Of a DNA stretch of 64,000 nt, positions 24,501-34,462 are shown piece after piece. Origin of the DNA: Xestospongia muta (Eukaryota; Porifera; Demospongiae; Haplosclerida; Petrosiidae); assembly GCA_963693285.1 (NCBI GenBank), contig OY848927.1, forward strand, positions 560,501 to 624,500, written 5' to 3'. The notes under the pieces are model-generated. The model was not told the DNA's origin, searched no databases, and was given only the letters and a program-made list of their open reading frames with translations. The first letter of the stretch is position 1. Every line of letters begins with the position of its first letter. The position numbers and the translations under genes were made by a program.

Positions 24501-27500
24501 TATACATGTAAATTAAATGAATCTTGTTGGTTATTTTACAGACTTTACATGTACATGTAAGTTAATGAATTTTGTTATTACAGATTTTACATGTAGATAT
24601 ACATGTAAATTAAATGAATCTTGTTGGTTATTTTACAGACTTTACATGTACATGTAAGTTAATGAATTTTGTTATTACAGATTTTACATGTAGATATACA
24701 TGTAAATTAAATGAATCTTGTTAGTTATTTTACAGACTTTACATGTACATATACATGTAAATTAAATGAATCTTGTTAGTTATTCTATAGATTTTAACAA
24801 GTATGCTCTATGTTTAAGACACTTGTTCTGATCTTATACTAAAGTCACCTCCAATGGTTTCCAAATTACAGAGAGAGGTTTCACTTACCACTTCCATGGT
24901 TTCTAACCCTCCTCGTCCTCCTCCGCTATCAGTCTGTTCCTCGCCCTTTTTATCTCCCACGTTAAGTTCAGATTGTTGTTTTTTCAGCTTGCCTTTAGTT
25001 TTCTTTGCAGTTACCGACAACACAGCTGTAGCTACCTGCATAACAATGAACTAAGGAACAGTTAGTGGTTTGCTGACCTTTTCTCTCTCTTTTCCTTTCT
25101 CTTTCTCTAAGTGTGGTATGTAACCATATTGAGATGGTCTAGCATTAGATTTTAACTTAAATTTTGGCATCTAATAATAAAGAAATCATCTAAGTAAATT
25201 GTAATTACATGTATCATTACATGTATCAGATAATTGTTACATGATAGATGGATGAATGGACAGATAAAAAAATGGACAAAAAATAACTTTACCTGAAGGT
25301 TACGGTTTAATCCAATGATAGCCGTGGGTGAGAAGGCAAGAGAAAGAAAATGAGCAAAAGGAAACCAGAACCAAAATTGAGAAAATACAAGAAGTCCAAC
25401 TACAGTTTGCATCTGGGTGTGGCCAGTACGAGATTGAAGACAAATAGTTACGTTACGACCACCTACAAAATTACAAGATATACATGCACTTCGTATCTAT
25501 GGCAACTATCAATGAATAATTAACAAGTATATACCTGCATCCACAATTCCTTGTGCCAAGATTGCACCAAATTTAGCGACAGTATCTTCAAGCCTGTCAC
25601 TGATCAACTTAGCATATTTTTTTCTAATTTCCATAACTTTAGAATTCTTTGCCATTGTTTCAGTATGTTGTATTATAATCATTGCAGAGGCTACAAGTGC
25701 TCCCTGTAACAATAACAAATTAACAAAAAAATATTGATACATTGATAATACTAAGATGGCCAAGAGATACTACAGTAAATAGCATTACCTGCTGTACAAA
25801 TGCTACAGGATCACTCAACATTGGCTCAAGTATAGACAATGCTTCCTACAATCACATGATAATCACATGATAATCACATGATGCAATACCTTGCTACCGC
25901 TAGCTGCGCAAGCAATCCCTAGTGCCCAAGCAGCACCACATCGAACATGAGGATTGAAACTTTCAGCCAATAGAGAAACAACATTTGGACATTGCTCGGG
26001 ATTTCTATAAATGCATATGTAAAATCATATGATTCTCACATGACTGTCACCTGACCTGAATAAAATAAATCCAATACAAGTAACAGCTGCTCTTCTCACA
26101 TCACTGTCTACATCACTGACCTAAATACACAATGTAAACTTAGGATATTCCAGTAAAAGTTAGTATACTTACAGCAACATGAAGAAGTCTTCTAACAGAA
26201 TTGTTGTCTCCAGTACCACAATAAGCCATTCCTATTGTAAACATTCCAGCCCTCCTCAGCAAGGGGTCCTGAGTAGATAAAATGATTTTGTCTATACATC
26301 AACCACTTATTTATTCATCCATCTAACCTTATGATGACAGAGCTGTTCAATTGCTGTAACAGCTTCTTCTAATTGTCCATAAAACAACTAAGAGAGGAGA
26401 GAGAGAGAATCTAGGTAACATTATCATACATGTATCATTGGTTACCATGGCAATGCCTAGTGCTAATCCTCTCTGTATCTTCTCATGCTGAGTTTCTTGA
26501 GCATACTACATGTAATAAGCAATAAAATATATCAAATAAAATAATATTTACATCTATCATGTCTTTGACAGCTACAGATGAGCGAGTACCTAACATAACT
26601 AGTCCCATTGCAACTCCAGCTGCTTCCCCGATAACAGCATCATCATGACAGAGATTTTCCTTCAAAAGTTGATAGACGTCTTAGAAAAAAATAAATAAGA
26701 GTAGTGAAACCACACCCTTCTTACCGAGATTGGCTGTTCCCATGGCAGCCAGTCCCAGTCCTAAACAGCCTCCATGCCGTACCACCTAAAGATGTCTAAT
26801 ACATTACCGATGATGTCATTATTACCTCATGTTGATTAGTAACTAATTCTTTTATTAAATATTCAACTATATCTTGACCATGATTAGCATGTATTAACCC
26901 TGTAAAATTGAAAATATTCACTTAATTAGAAACATGGTCACACCCACCTAAAGCATAGAGTCCACCTCCCTCTGAATAAGGGCTTCCAGACGAGTCCTTT
27001 GGTAGATAAGAACTCATGAGATTGAGTGCTTCTTTTTCATGTCCCTATAAAATTAACAATAAATTAATAATTATAATAAATCGTTTATTAACTGACGTAA
27101 TGAATAACTCCTAAACTAGCAGTAGCTATAAATTTCCCCCAGTTTGATGCTCGTTTCAACCAGTCTAAATTTTCTCGTAGAAATATGTCACTTGTTGTAC
27201 CATAATGCATGAAACCATTGGCTATCAGTGTAGCATTATGTGTAATAGAGTTACGTCCAGCTTCCTGAGAGAGAGAGAGAGTAAATGTTTAGATAAAAGT
27301 TTGTGTACTTTAGTATTCTTCAAGATCTGTAGATCAGTGTGATTGTTACGAATCAAAAACTCTTGATGCAAAGAAACTGTCCTTTGACCACTCAACACAA
27401 ACATTACTGATCTTAATCGAGTCACCCAGTCCTCTTCAGGTTCAGGTTCAGGCTCAGAGTCAGACTCAGAATCTACATTCTATAAAAGGAATAGCAGGTA

Positions 27501-29114
27501 AACATATTTAAGATGTACAAACTTTTTCATTAGAAGTGACAGTAGTCTCAGAGGGTTTCTCACTCTCTTCTACAACATCCATGGCTTCCTCTCTATAAAA
27601 TTGATTAAAAGATAATTCACAGAGTAAAATAAAACTAACTTTGAGCTGGCTTCATTTTGTTTTGAGTTAACATCAACCTCCTCAGCTTTTACTTCACCTT
27701 CATCGGTTTTCTCCTTTTCTTGTTCAGAGACTTCCATTTTTTCTGTAATGTCTTCAGATTTCTTGTCATCATTAGAAGGCTGGGCCTCAGTTTGTGAGGG
27801 GAGTGGCTTAGGAAGAATTCCTTCAATGGCTTCAGACACTCGAGTGAGATAGTTTTGTGTTGCACTCTCGTAAAGATCAAAAGCTATTTGATATGCATAC
27901 AAGAGATCCCCAGGAGGTCCTCGGCAAAGTTTTTCTAAAATTTGAACAGTGCTCTCTACTTCATCCAAGAAAATGTAGCACTAACAAAAGATAAGATTGT
28001 TAAGGAAGGAGAGAGAGAAAGAGAGGAAGAGGCAGAGGAGAAGGGGGACTTACCTGACAAATGTTAATATAGTCAGGAGATTTGAGATTGGAATATATTC
28101 GAACTAAAATCTGTAAAACCTAATAAAAAGAGATAATTATTTAAACAAACACACATTCTAAGTACTTACCATAGTCTGAAATTTTTTACTGTTTAATAAA
28201 GACATGGTCACTTTCAAACAGTATGAGAGCATCATTTTACGATCCTTCTAAAGAAACAACCACAAATAAGACCAATATAAAGTTGACTTTACCGATTCCA
28301 AGATTGCTCGCTCTAGTACATCAATTCTTCTGGTTTCAAATGCAATGCCAGCTGCTTGTTGATAACGCCCTTCGCCAAAACATTTTTCAAACATCCGATC
28401 AACCACAGACTCTAGGCGAGGGTCAATGGTATCACTTTGATCTAGAGTATCTTCGAATTTCTTTACTCGTAATGTAGTGTAATGATCAATACATTCAGCT
28501 AGGGAGGGGAGAAAAAAGAGGGAGAGAGTACTATATTCAACAAAAAGGCAACACTCACATATGATAGTCTCTGTGTATTCTGATGTATCATTTATATCAA
28601 ACATTGGACCAGCATGGAGAGCATAGAGCAGAGAATCTTTAAGGGATCCCAAATGATAATACACCTAAACACACACACACACGATATATTAATACATCAT
28701 AGTGTCAAGTACCTTGGATGCTACCAATGCTGACAGCTCTCGTTGGGGAAACTGAGGGTTTTCATAAAGAGACTCGCTGTACAATAGAAAATTACTTGTT
28801 GTAAAGTACGTTATAATTAGAATAGGATTAGGTCATGTGATAATCACATGATAATTTAACACAGGTGCAACATTATTATATAGTAAACACAAGTATTATA
28901 TCATTTTATATTGTTACATACATTTTAGTAATGGACTCTGATATTTCTGCCCAAAATAAATCCACAAGCTCGTTGAGTCTTGCTAAAGCAAATATCTGAA
29001 CATCTTCTTCTGGTTCATCCAGCAGAGATAATACTCCCCCTGAAAAAGAACTTAAAAGAATATAACTTGACAAGATTTATTACCTGCTGAAGTTAAGTTG
29101 GTGCCAGTAACCAT
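18465..29114 (-). CDS. PSMD1: 26S proteasome non-ATPase regulatory subunit 1 (RPN2)
   Basis: The largest base scaffold of the 19S regulatory particle; it positions RPN13 and other ubiquitin receptors. About 29 small exons. The N-terminal ones are 29084-29114 ([10 protein letters not shown]), 28922-29039, 28713-28776, 28559-28664, 28293-28498, 28170-28247, 28054-28119, 27640-27980, 27523-27592, 27309-27479 and 27097-27264. The C-terminal ones include 24889-25035, 23778-24008, 22760-22810, 19048-19123 and 18465-18532. Motifs: [40 protein letters not shown], repeated PC-repeat cores ([41 protein letters not shown]), [22 protein letters not shown], then acidic linkers, [22 protein letters not shown] and the C-terminal [13 protein letters not shown] that in the family binds RPN13. 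Introns near the 3' end are unusually long. Divergent from ALG9. Confidence 0.96.
18547..18579 (-). repeat. (CT)n(CA)n tract forming the PSMD1 last-intron 3' splice region
   Basis: Read on the gene strand, CT repeats run into CA repeats, then CAGTTCTTTTACCAG and the last exon. The microsatellite is the polypyrimidine-side sequence of this acceptor. Confidence 0.8.
19124..22759 (-). other. 3.6-kb intron near the PSMD1 3' end
   Basis: This is much longer than the rest of the gene's introns. It holds a purine-rich repeat (21383-21745), a local duplication around AATGGAAATCCTGATGCATT and AATGGAAATCCTCATGCATT (19360-19415), and ACATGTACATGT runs near 22690. No coding exon fits the PSMD1 family sequence here. 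The rest is unremarkable AT-rich DNA. Confidence 0.7.
21383..21745 (+). repeat. Purine-rich minisatellite (GGAACAGAGGA / AAACAAAGG units)
   Basis: About 360 bp are nearly all A and G, with regular C, in units such as ACAGAGGAAAAACAAAG and GGTGGAACCAAAGGAGG. The complementary pyrimidine strand gives long overlapping open frames that read like Leu/Phe/Ser-rich membrane proteins. Those are artefacts of the composition. Confidence 0.85.
22829..22870. repeat. AT palindrome next to a PSMD1 3' splice site
   Basis: TAATGATATATCATTA (22842-22857) is a perfect 16-bp palindrome. The flanking (AT)n arms extend pairing, with three mismatches, to about 22829-22870. It lies within about 20-60 bp upstream of the exon beginning at 22810 on the gene strand. 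Confidence 0.7.
24395..24795 (-). repeat. About 97-bp tandem array, roughly four copies, in a PSMD1 intron
   Basis: Each unit contains GAATCTTGTTGGTTATTTT, ACATGTACATGTAA, TTGTTATTACAG and ACATGTAGATATACATGT. Several subsegments are self-complementary. Copies are nearly identical; the last is degenerate. Confidence 0.85.
25851..25883. repeat. Triple ATCACATGATA direct repeat in a tiny PSMD1 intron
   Basis: Three consecutive copies fill part of an intron of only tens of bases. Each contains the CACATG half of the CATGTGAT palindrome seen in other introns of this cluster. Confidence 0.7.
28833..28851. repeat. Perfect palindrome TCATGTGATAATCACATGA in a PSMD1 intron
   Basis: A 19-nt perfect palindrome about a central A. 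The arms match the M-box/E-box octamer TCATGTGA. It lies inside the intron between the exons starting at 28922 and 28713 (gene order right to left). Confidence 0.8.
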
Positions 29115-29249
29115 CTCGAAAAGTACAGCAAGACCTTCCCTTTACTAGAAAACTTACCACATGCTGATACTATGACGTCATGGTACTGGTGGGTATTAAT
29201 TAGAGTATTGACCACGTGGGTGGAAATGGGAAGGTGTGGCTGAAGTAGT
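29115..29249. promoter_or_regulatory. 135-bp divergent promoter of PSMD1 and ALG9
   Basis: It contains a perfect CRE-like TGACGTCA (29173-29180), an E-box CCACGTGG around 29212-29219 and a GT box AGGTGTGGCT near 29233. No TATA box is seen. The sites match ATF/CREB, bHLH-Zip and KLF/SP families by consensus; their use is inferred. Confidence 0.65.
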
Positions 29250-31783
29250 ATGGTCAAGGGTTCCAATCTTAGCTCAGGCTGGGCTCCCTCAGCTTTCTTT
29301 GCATTTCATGTTTTATTTATTTTTAGGCTTATAAGTTCTTTTTACAACAATATCAATGATTGCGATGAAACGTATAATTATTGGGAACCAGTGAGTTATT
29401 ATTTTTTATATGATTGTCCAATATAATTTTGAATATTTCTTGTGCTGGTAGGCTCATTTTTTGATGCATGGTACAGGATTTCAAACATGGGAATATTCAC
29501 CATCTTATGCCATTCGATCGTATGCATATATCCTTTTAAATGTGTTACCATTAATATTGTTTGGGACGATGAATAAGGTCATGTGATGATCACATGATCA
29601 CAATGATATGTCATTTCCTACCTTAGATAGTTCAGTTTTATGCTTTAAGAGTATTCTTAGTCACTGTATGCACAATCTGTGAAACATACTTTTACAGGTT
29701 AGCATGTATATACAACTCTGTATATTAGCATGTACAACTCTGTATATTAGCATGTACAACTCTGTATATTAGTATGTACAACTCTGTATATTAGCATGTA
29801 TAACTTTGTATATTATAGTAAATCAATGTTTCTTATTTTAGTGCAATAAAGAAAAAGTTTGGATATAAAGTTGCATTTTTGACATTGATATTTTTAGTTC
29901 CAAGTAATGGAATGTTTATAGCTTCATCAGCATTTTTGCCGTCTTCCTTCACAATGTATTGTGGCTTGGTTGCCATGGCAGCATGGTTTAATGGACGAGA
30001 AGAGGTAATTATTATTAATTACTTTAAATTATTTTTAGTTTTGTAGATATCAATTTTGGCTACAGCTGTAGGTGCTATTGTTGGATGGCCATTTGCAGCT
30101 GCATTAGGGTAGGTCTGTCACATGACAATCTCATGATTATCATATGACATGCTCTCATTTTAGAATACCTATTGCTTTTGAAATTATATTTTGTCAAAAA
30201 CGAGTCTTATTTTTTCTATTTTGGTGTCTTCTAAGTTTTATAATTACAGCTGTAAGTTGTTTCATTTGAAACCATCCACCTTCATGTCTTTGTACATCCA
30301 TTTATGCTATATCACTTCATCCATCCATCCATTCATCAATCTATCCATCCATTCATCAAGCCATCCATCCATTCAGGTTCCAACAATATACATTGATTCT
30401 TCTTTCTATGGCCAATTTGTTTTTTCACCATTAAACATTATATTATATAATGTATTTGGTAAAGGAGGTCCTGAATTATATGGTACTGAACCATGGACAT
30501 ATTATTTTGCTAATGGTTTTCTAAACTTTAATGTCGTGTTTTTACTCGCCTTAATGAGTTGGATTCTGATTGAATATGAGGTAATTAATTAATTCATTTA
30601 CATTAATATTAATGTGCTTTATTAATGTAGGTGTTATTTGGATCAGAGAGTCAGAAAACTCGTGGTAAGTCAATCAATACAATAACTGTCACATGATGTC
30701 TATGTAGGTATGCTGCGTAGATGTGCTGTTTTACCAATGGTTATATGGATAGCAATATTCTTTACAAGACCCCATAAAGTGAGATTTCTGGTGGAGTAAT
30801 TATATATAGTATTAAAGGCAGAAAAATAGATTATCAAGAAGTCAAGTTTTGTACAAAATACTCTTATAAGCAATGACAATTCATTTTGTTAATAATAATA
30901 GTTATTATTATTACTTAATTACAGGAGGAAAGGTTTCTTTTCCCTATCTATCCATTGATCTGTTTATCAGGAGCTATAGCAGTCATAATACTACAAGAAT
31001 GGTTCGTAAAGGTTTCACGTCTTGTCAAATTTGGAAGCATTTTTCAGCGCATCATAAAATGGACTCCTGTGTTAGTTGGACTTGTTCATGCTCTATTGGG
31101 AATATCTCGTACCTTAGCTTTATATAATGGTAAGGTTCATTTAAAGAGAGAGTGCTATGTACAATACTGAAATACAAAATTGTTAAAAACCATTACCCAT
31201 TCATCAGAAACTGTTTTACTGTCTAAAATAGAGGTTGTGTACAGTAAAATAGTTACCAGACTATCATATTGTACTGTGACTGTCCTTGGACAGAAATACT
31301 GTGGTAATAATGTGTAATAATGTAATAGGTACTTTTATTGGTCTGTACTCTTGTACTGTAAATAACACTGAACAAGTATCTTAATACAGAGTATGTGTTT
31401 ATTATCAGATGTTCTATTGTTGTTCTAGGTTACCATAGTTCTCTGCAGCTCTACATTGATATCAATTCACAACAAGTACTTACATTTACTGGCTACATGA
31501 GAGAGATTAATGTCTGCGTTGGTAAAGAGTGGTATCGATTTGGGAGTAGTTATTTTCTACCTGATAAAAGAATACTACCACTACGAGCTCGGTAAGTACC
31601 AGCTATATGTGATATATATGTACATGTAACTATTACTGTGTATTGTTGTAGATGGCATTTGAAGTTTATACAGTCAGATTTTAAAGGACAGCTGCCAAAG
31701 CCATTTAGTTCTCATCCAAATGCTACTTCTATTATACCTACTCATATGAATGATATGAACAAGGAAGAGCCTTCTAGATATGT

Positions 31784-31827
<44 letters not shown>

Positions 31828-32142
31828 CTGCATTATAGCATATTTATTTTTCCTTTAAAGTTTGATGTCAACAAATGTCATTTTCTGGTTGACTTGGATA
31901 TACCCTCATCATCACCTATGGAACCTCAATATTCAAAGAACAGAGACCAATGGGACATCATTCTCTCCTATCCTTTTCTTGACTCCAATAAATTAAGTTC
32001 ACTCTCTCGTTCCTTCTACATACCAGCAATTTCAAAGTGGGATCAATATTATGTACAATATGTACTACTAAGAAACAAGAAAGCTAACTTTATAAAGGAC
32101 CCCTCCAAAATCCCAGAACCAATTAAAGAGCAAGCTAGTTAA
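29250..32142 (+). CDS. ALG9: ALG9 alpha-1,2-mannosyltransferase (GT22)
   Basis: Adds the seventh and ninth mannoses to the lipid-linked N-glycan precursor in the ER lumen, using dolichol-phosphate mannose. Thirteen exons in agreeing phase give 579 residues: 29250-29390, 29452-29577, 29627-29697, 29842-30004, 30047-30108, 30164-30251, 30377-30580, 30631-30664, 30708-30778, 30925-31129, 31429-31591, 31652-31781, 31861-32142. The start is fixed by an in-frame TGA nine bases upstream. Motifs: WAPSAF, DCDETYNYWEP (the lumenal acidic motif of GT-C enzymes), GFQTWEYSPSYAIRSYAY, SSAFLPSSFTMY, GTEPWTYYFANGFLNFN, GKEWYRF, QLPKPF and MNDMNKEEPSRY. Multiple hydrophobic membrane segments lie between. An AATAAA lies at 32178. 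Divergent with PSMD1, convergent with IWS1 (160 bp between stops). Confidence 0.96.
29579..29597. repeat. Palindrome TCATGTGATGATCACATGA at an ALG9 splice donor
   Basis: A perfect 19-nt palindrome about a central G. It begins one base inside intron 2, whose donor is the weak AAG/GTCATG, so the donor could be hidden in a hairpin. It matches the PSMD1 and ZRSR2 intron palindromes. Confidence 0.75.
29700..29795 (+). repeat. About 22-bp repeat in ALG9 intron 3
   Basis: About five copies of AGCATGTACAACTCTGTATA-type units with small changes (AGTATGTAC, AACTTTG). Intronic, no coding role seen. Confidence 0.8.
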
Positions 32143-32302
32143 TAGTTATTATATTCTTATTGATGAAAAAAGAATGAAATAAATTGAAAATAAATTACAC
32201 ATAATGACTAAGATGGAAGATGAGTGAGTGGTATGTGTGTATGCTTTGTAGTAGATAGATTTGCCAATAATAAAATCCTTCTTCATTAATAATCACTACT
32301 AA

Positions 32303-34348
32303 TTAAAGGGGCATTTTTCTGCCTTCAATACTGATAGCAACAGCATGAGTGTTCTTTTTAAGTGCTGACTTGTCTCTCTTCTTTTGAACCTGTTTTTCGT
32401 ATCTGTTGAGTACCTTTTTCGAAGACCCCTATCATTACAAATCAATCAAGTCAATCTGATTCCATCAATACCTTAGCAATATCATGTTGGATGTTCCATT
32501 TAGGTCTGACAACATAATCTTTATGAGATGGCATGGGAACACGAGCTCGTCCAATCCAACCTTTATCTCCAGGTTTTTGAGGTCTATATATGTTACAATA
32601 AAGTTTTACATTGAATTGTTTAACTTACTCAGCTTCGTCTTGAGTTATCTGTGAAGATTCACCACTACCAGAGCTGTGTGTGTGTGTGTGTGAAAGAGAG
32701 AGAGAGAGACCACACTGTGTTTATTGCAATCAATCTGCTGTACCTTAGTCTTCTTCTTGCTGCTTGTGAAAGGTGGGCCCAGTCACGTTCTTCTCTCTCG
32801 TCTCTACTGAGAGCTTTGAAATCTGACGTTAAGCCAAAAACAGGTCGAGCCCACATGTCTAAAGGAAATAATGGTTTTGTCATTATAATGCAATAACTAT
32901 AGAATGCTGACACTTACTGATCAATTTTCCAGCTTTCTCTCTGTTTCTTTTAATTTCTTTTGGGTGTCTATAAAGTAACATTACAGCTTTACCTAATCCA
33001 CTAGTCTTCAATAAATGACCATCCAGTGGAGGAAACTAGATGAAATATGGAAGAGAGTTCATGATTGAATAATTTACTGATTTTAGTGTATCTAGAATGC
33101 TTTCTCTGATCTTGAGGTGAGGAAGAGAATGATCAGGTAGTGGTTTTAACCAGTCCGCTAAAGCTGGACAGATACCACACTCTATAAAGGTGGTGATTAA
33201 GTCTGCTCTGAAATACAATGAGAAAGCCAATAGGAGGAATTAAAGAGTATTAGTGTTTAGTAATGTTTCTATGAACTTACTTCTTCAAATGATTGACAAT
33301 TGTTGGTAACATTTGAATCTTTTTAACAGCAGCTTTTTGTTGTAAATTCAAAGCTCTGTCTTCCTGTAAAACACGACGACATTGTATGATTTATAATGCG
33401 TCAATTAAATTACTTCAGCTGCTTCCTTCATCTGTTTTATCATTGCTAAAATATGGTCATCATTGGTTGTGATATCAATGTCCTACAACAAATAAAGTCA
33501 AGTAAACTGGTTATATTGACTCACTCTTTTTCTTCTTCTCCTAGCACGAGCCATTGCTTCTTTCCTTCTTTGCATCATTAAGTCAAAATCTGACACACCA
33601 GGATCTCTGTGTGAGAGTTGAGTCATGTGATTGTCATGTGACAAATTATCACTCACTTTTTGTCTTCAACCTCTGAATCACTCGATTCCTTGTTCCCTTC
33701 TGGTATACTCTTGTCAACTATCACTTCATCCTCTTCTTGTGGTTGAAGATCGGCAAGTTCAGCTTCTAATTCGTCTTGGTCATCTCCTTCTCCCTCACTG
33801 TCATTACCGGCTAATCTTGGTCTCTTTTCTGATATCTCTTGTTCATCATCTCTTTCCTCGCTATCAACTGAACGAGATCTCTTATTAATAGGGGTAGTCC
33901 CTTCTTCGTCGCTCTATAAAATTAATAAAACATTGGGATACATAATATAGTACATTAATATTAGGGGTAAGCCCCTGTTATAATAAATTATTTTTTGGGG
34001 TAGCCCTCCTGTTATCATTGTCTAGATTACTTGTTCATCAATTAGAAAAGGATTCTCTGAAGTAGTTGGAGATTGTGGGGGCGGAGCATCAGATACCATT
34101 TCGCCAGGTGTTGTTGGTTCTTCTTCTGTGTCTTCAATGGGTTTGTCATGTGACATTACATCATCATTGATTGGTTCCTGTTCAGCGTTGGAATGATCTA
34201 GAGAAGTTTGTACATTCTTTTTAGCAGACTCTATGACATCTCTCATACTGTTGTCTGATTCTTCATCATCTTTGGTTGTCATAGCAACCGTCTCGTCTTC
34301 CTTTTGTTCAGTAGTACCTTCATTTTCATATAAAGGGGACTGATCCAT
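32303..34348 (-). CDS. IWS1: IWS1/SPN1 transcription elongation factor
   Basis: Binds SPT6 and RNA polymerase II to couple elongation, histone handling and mRNA export. Eleven exons on the minus strand, 484 residues: 34031-34348, 33657-33913, 33525-33606, 33414-33482, 33281-33363, 33078-33207, 32918-33035, 32744-32858, 32629-32673, 32472-32583, 32303-32428. The start is the ATG at 34348 ([11 protein letters not shown]); a frame extended to 34357 would use GTG. The N-terminal third is acidic and disordered. A basic linker ([12 protein letters not shown]) precedes the TFIIS-N/LW helical core: [53 protein letters not shown]. Then come [11 protein letters not shown] and the conserved end [19 protein letters not shown]. 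Human IWS1 is longer mainly in the acidic region. Confidence 0.95.
32675..32709 (-). repeat. (CT)n(CA)n tract at an IWS1 3' splice site
   Basis: On the gene strand CT repeats pass into CA repeats that end directly in CACACAG, the acceptor of the 45-nt exon 32629-32673. This is the same architecture as the PSMD1 last intron. Confidence 0.8.
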
Positions 34349-34462
34349 TGCAGACACGCTTTAATTACCACCGAACCACACCTTGTCCTATCCCCAAACC
34401 ACGCCCCAAGGACATGTGAGTAGCAGGACCTTAAAGGCGGCCATGAGATCTTGGAATTACTG
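34349..34462. promoter_or_regulatory. 114-bp divergent promoter of IWS1 and ZRSR2
   Basis: It contains ACCACACC and CCACGCCCC boxes (KLF/SP-like) and GGCGGCCATGAG. A six-codon upstream open frame (ATG at 34443) ends in a TGA that overlaps the ZRSR2 ATG as TGATG at 34461-34465. No TATA box is seen. The role is inferred from position. Confidence 0.6.

Noticed and set aside
29527..29537. Second U12 donor (ATATCCTTTT)
   Set aside because: It is inside ALG9 exon 2, coding YILLN, and the exon is continuous with the family sequence.
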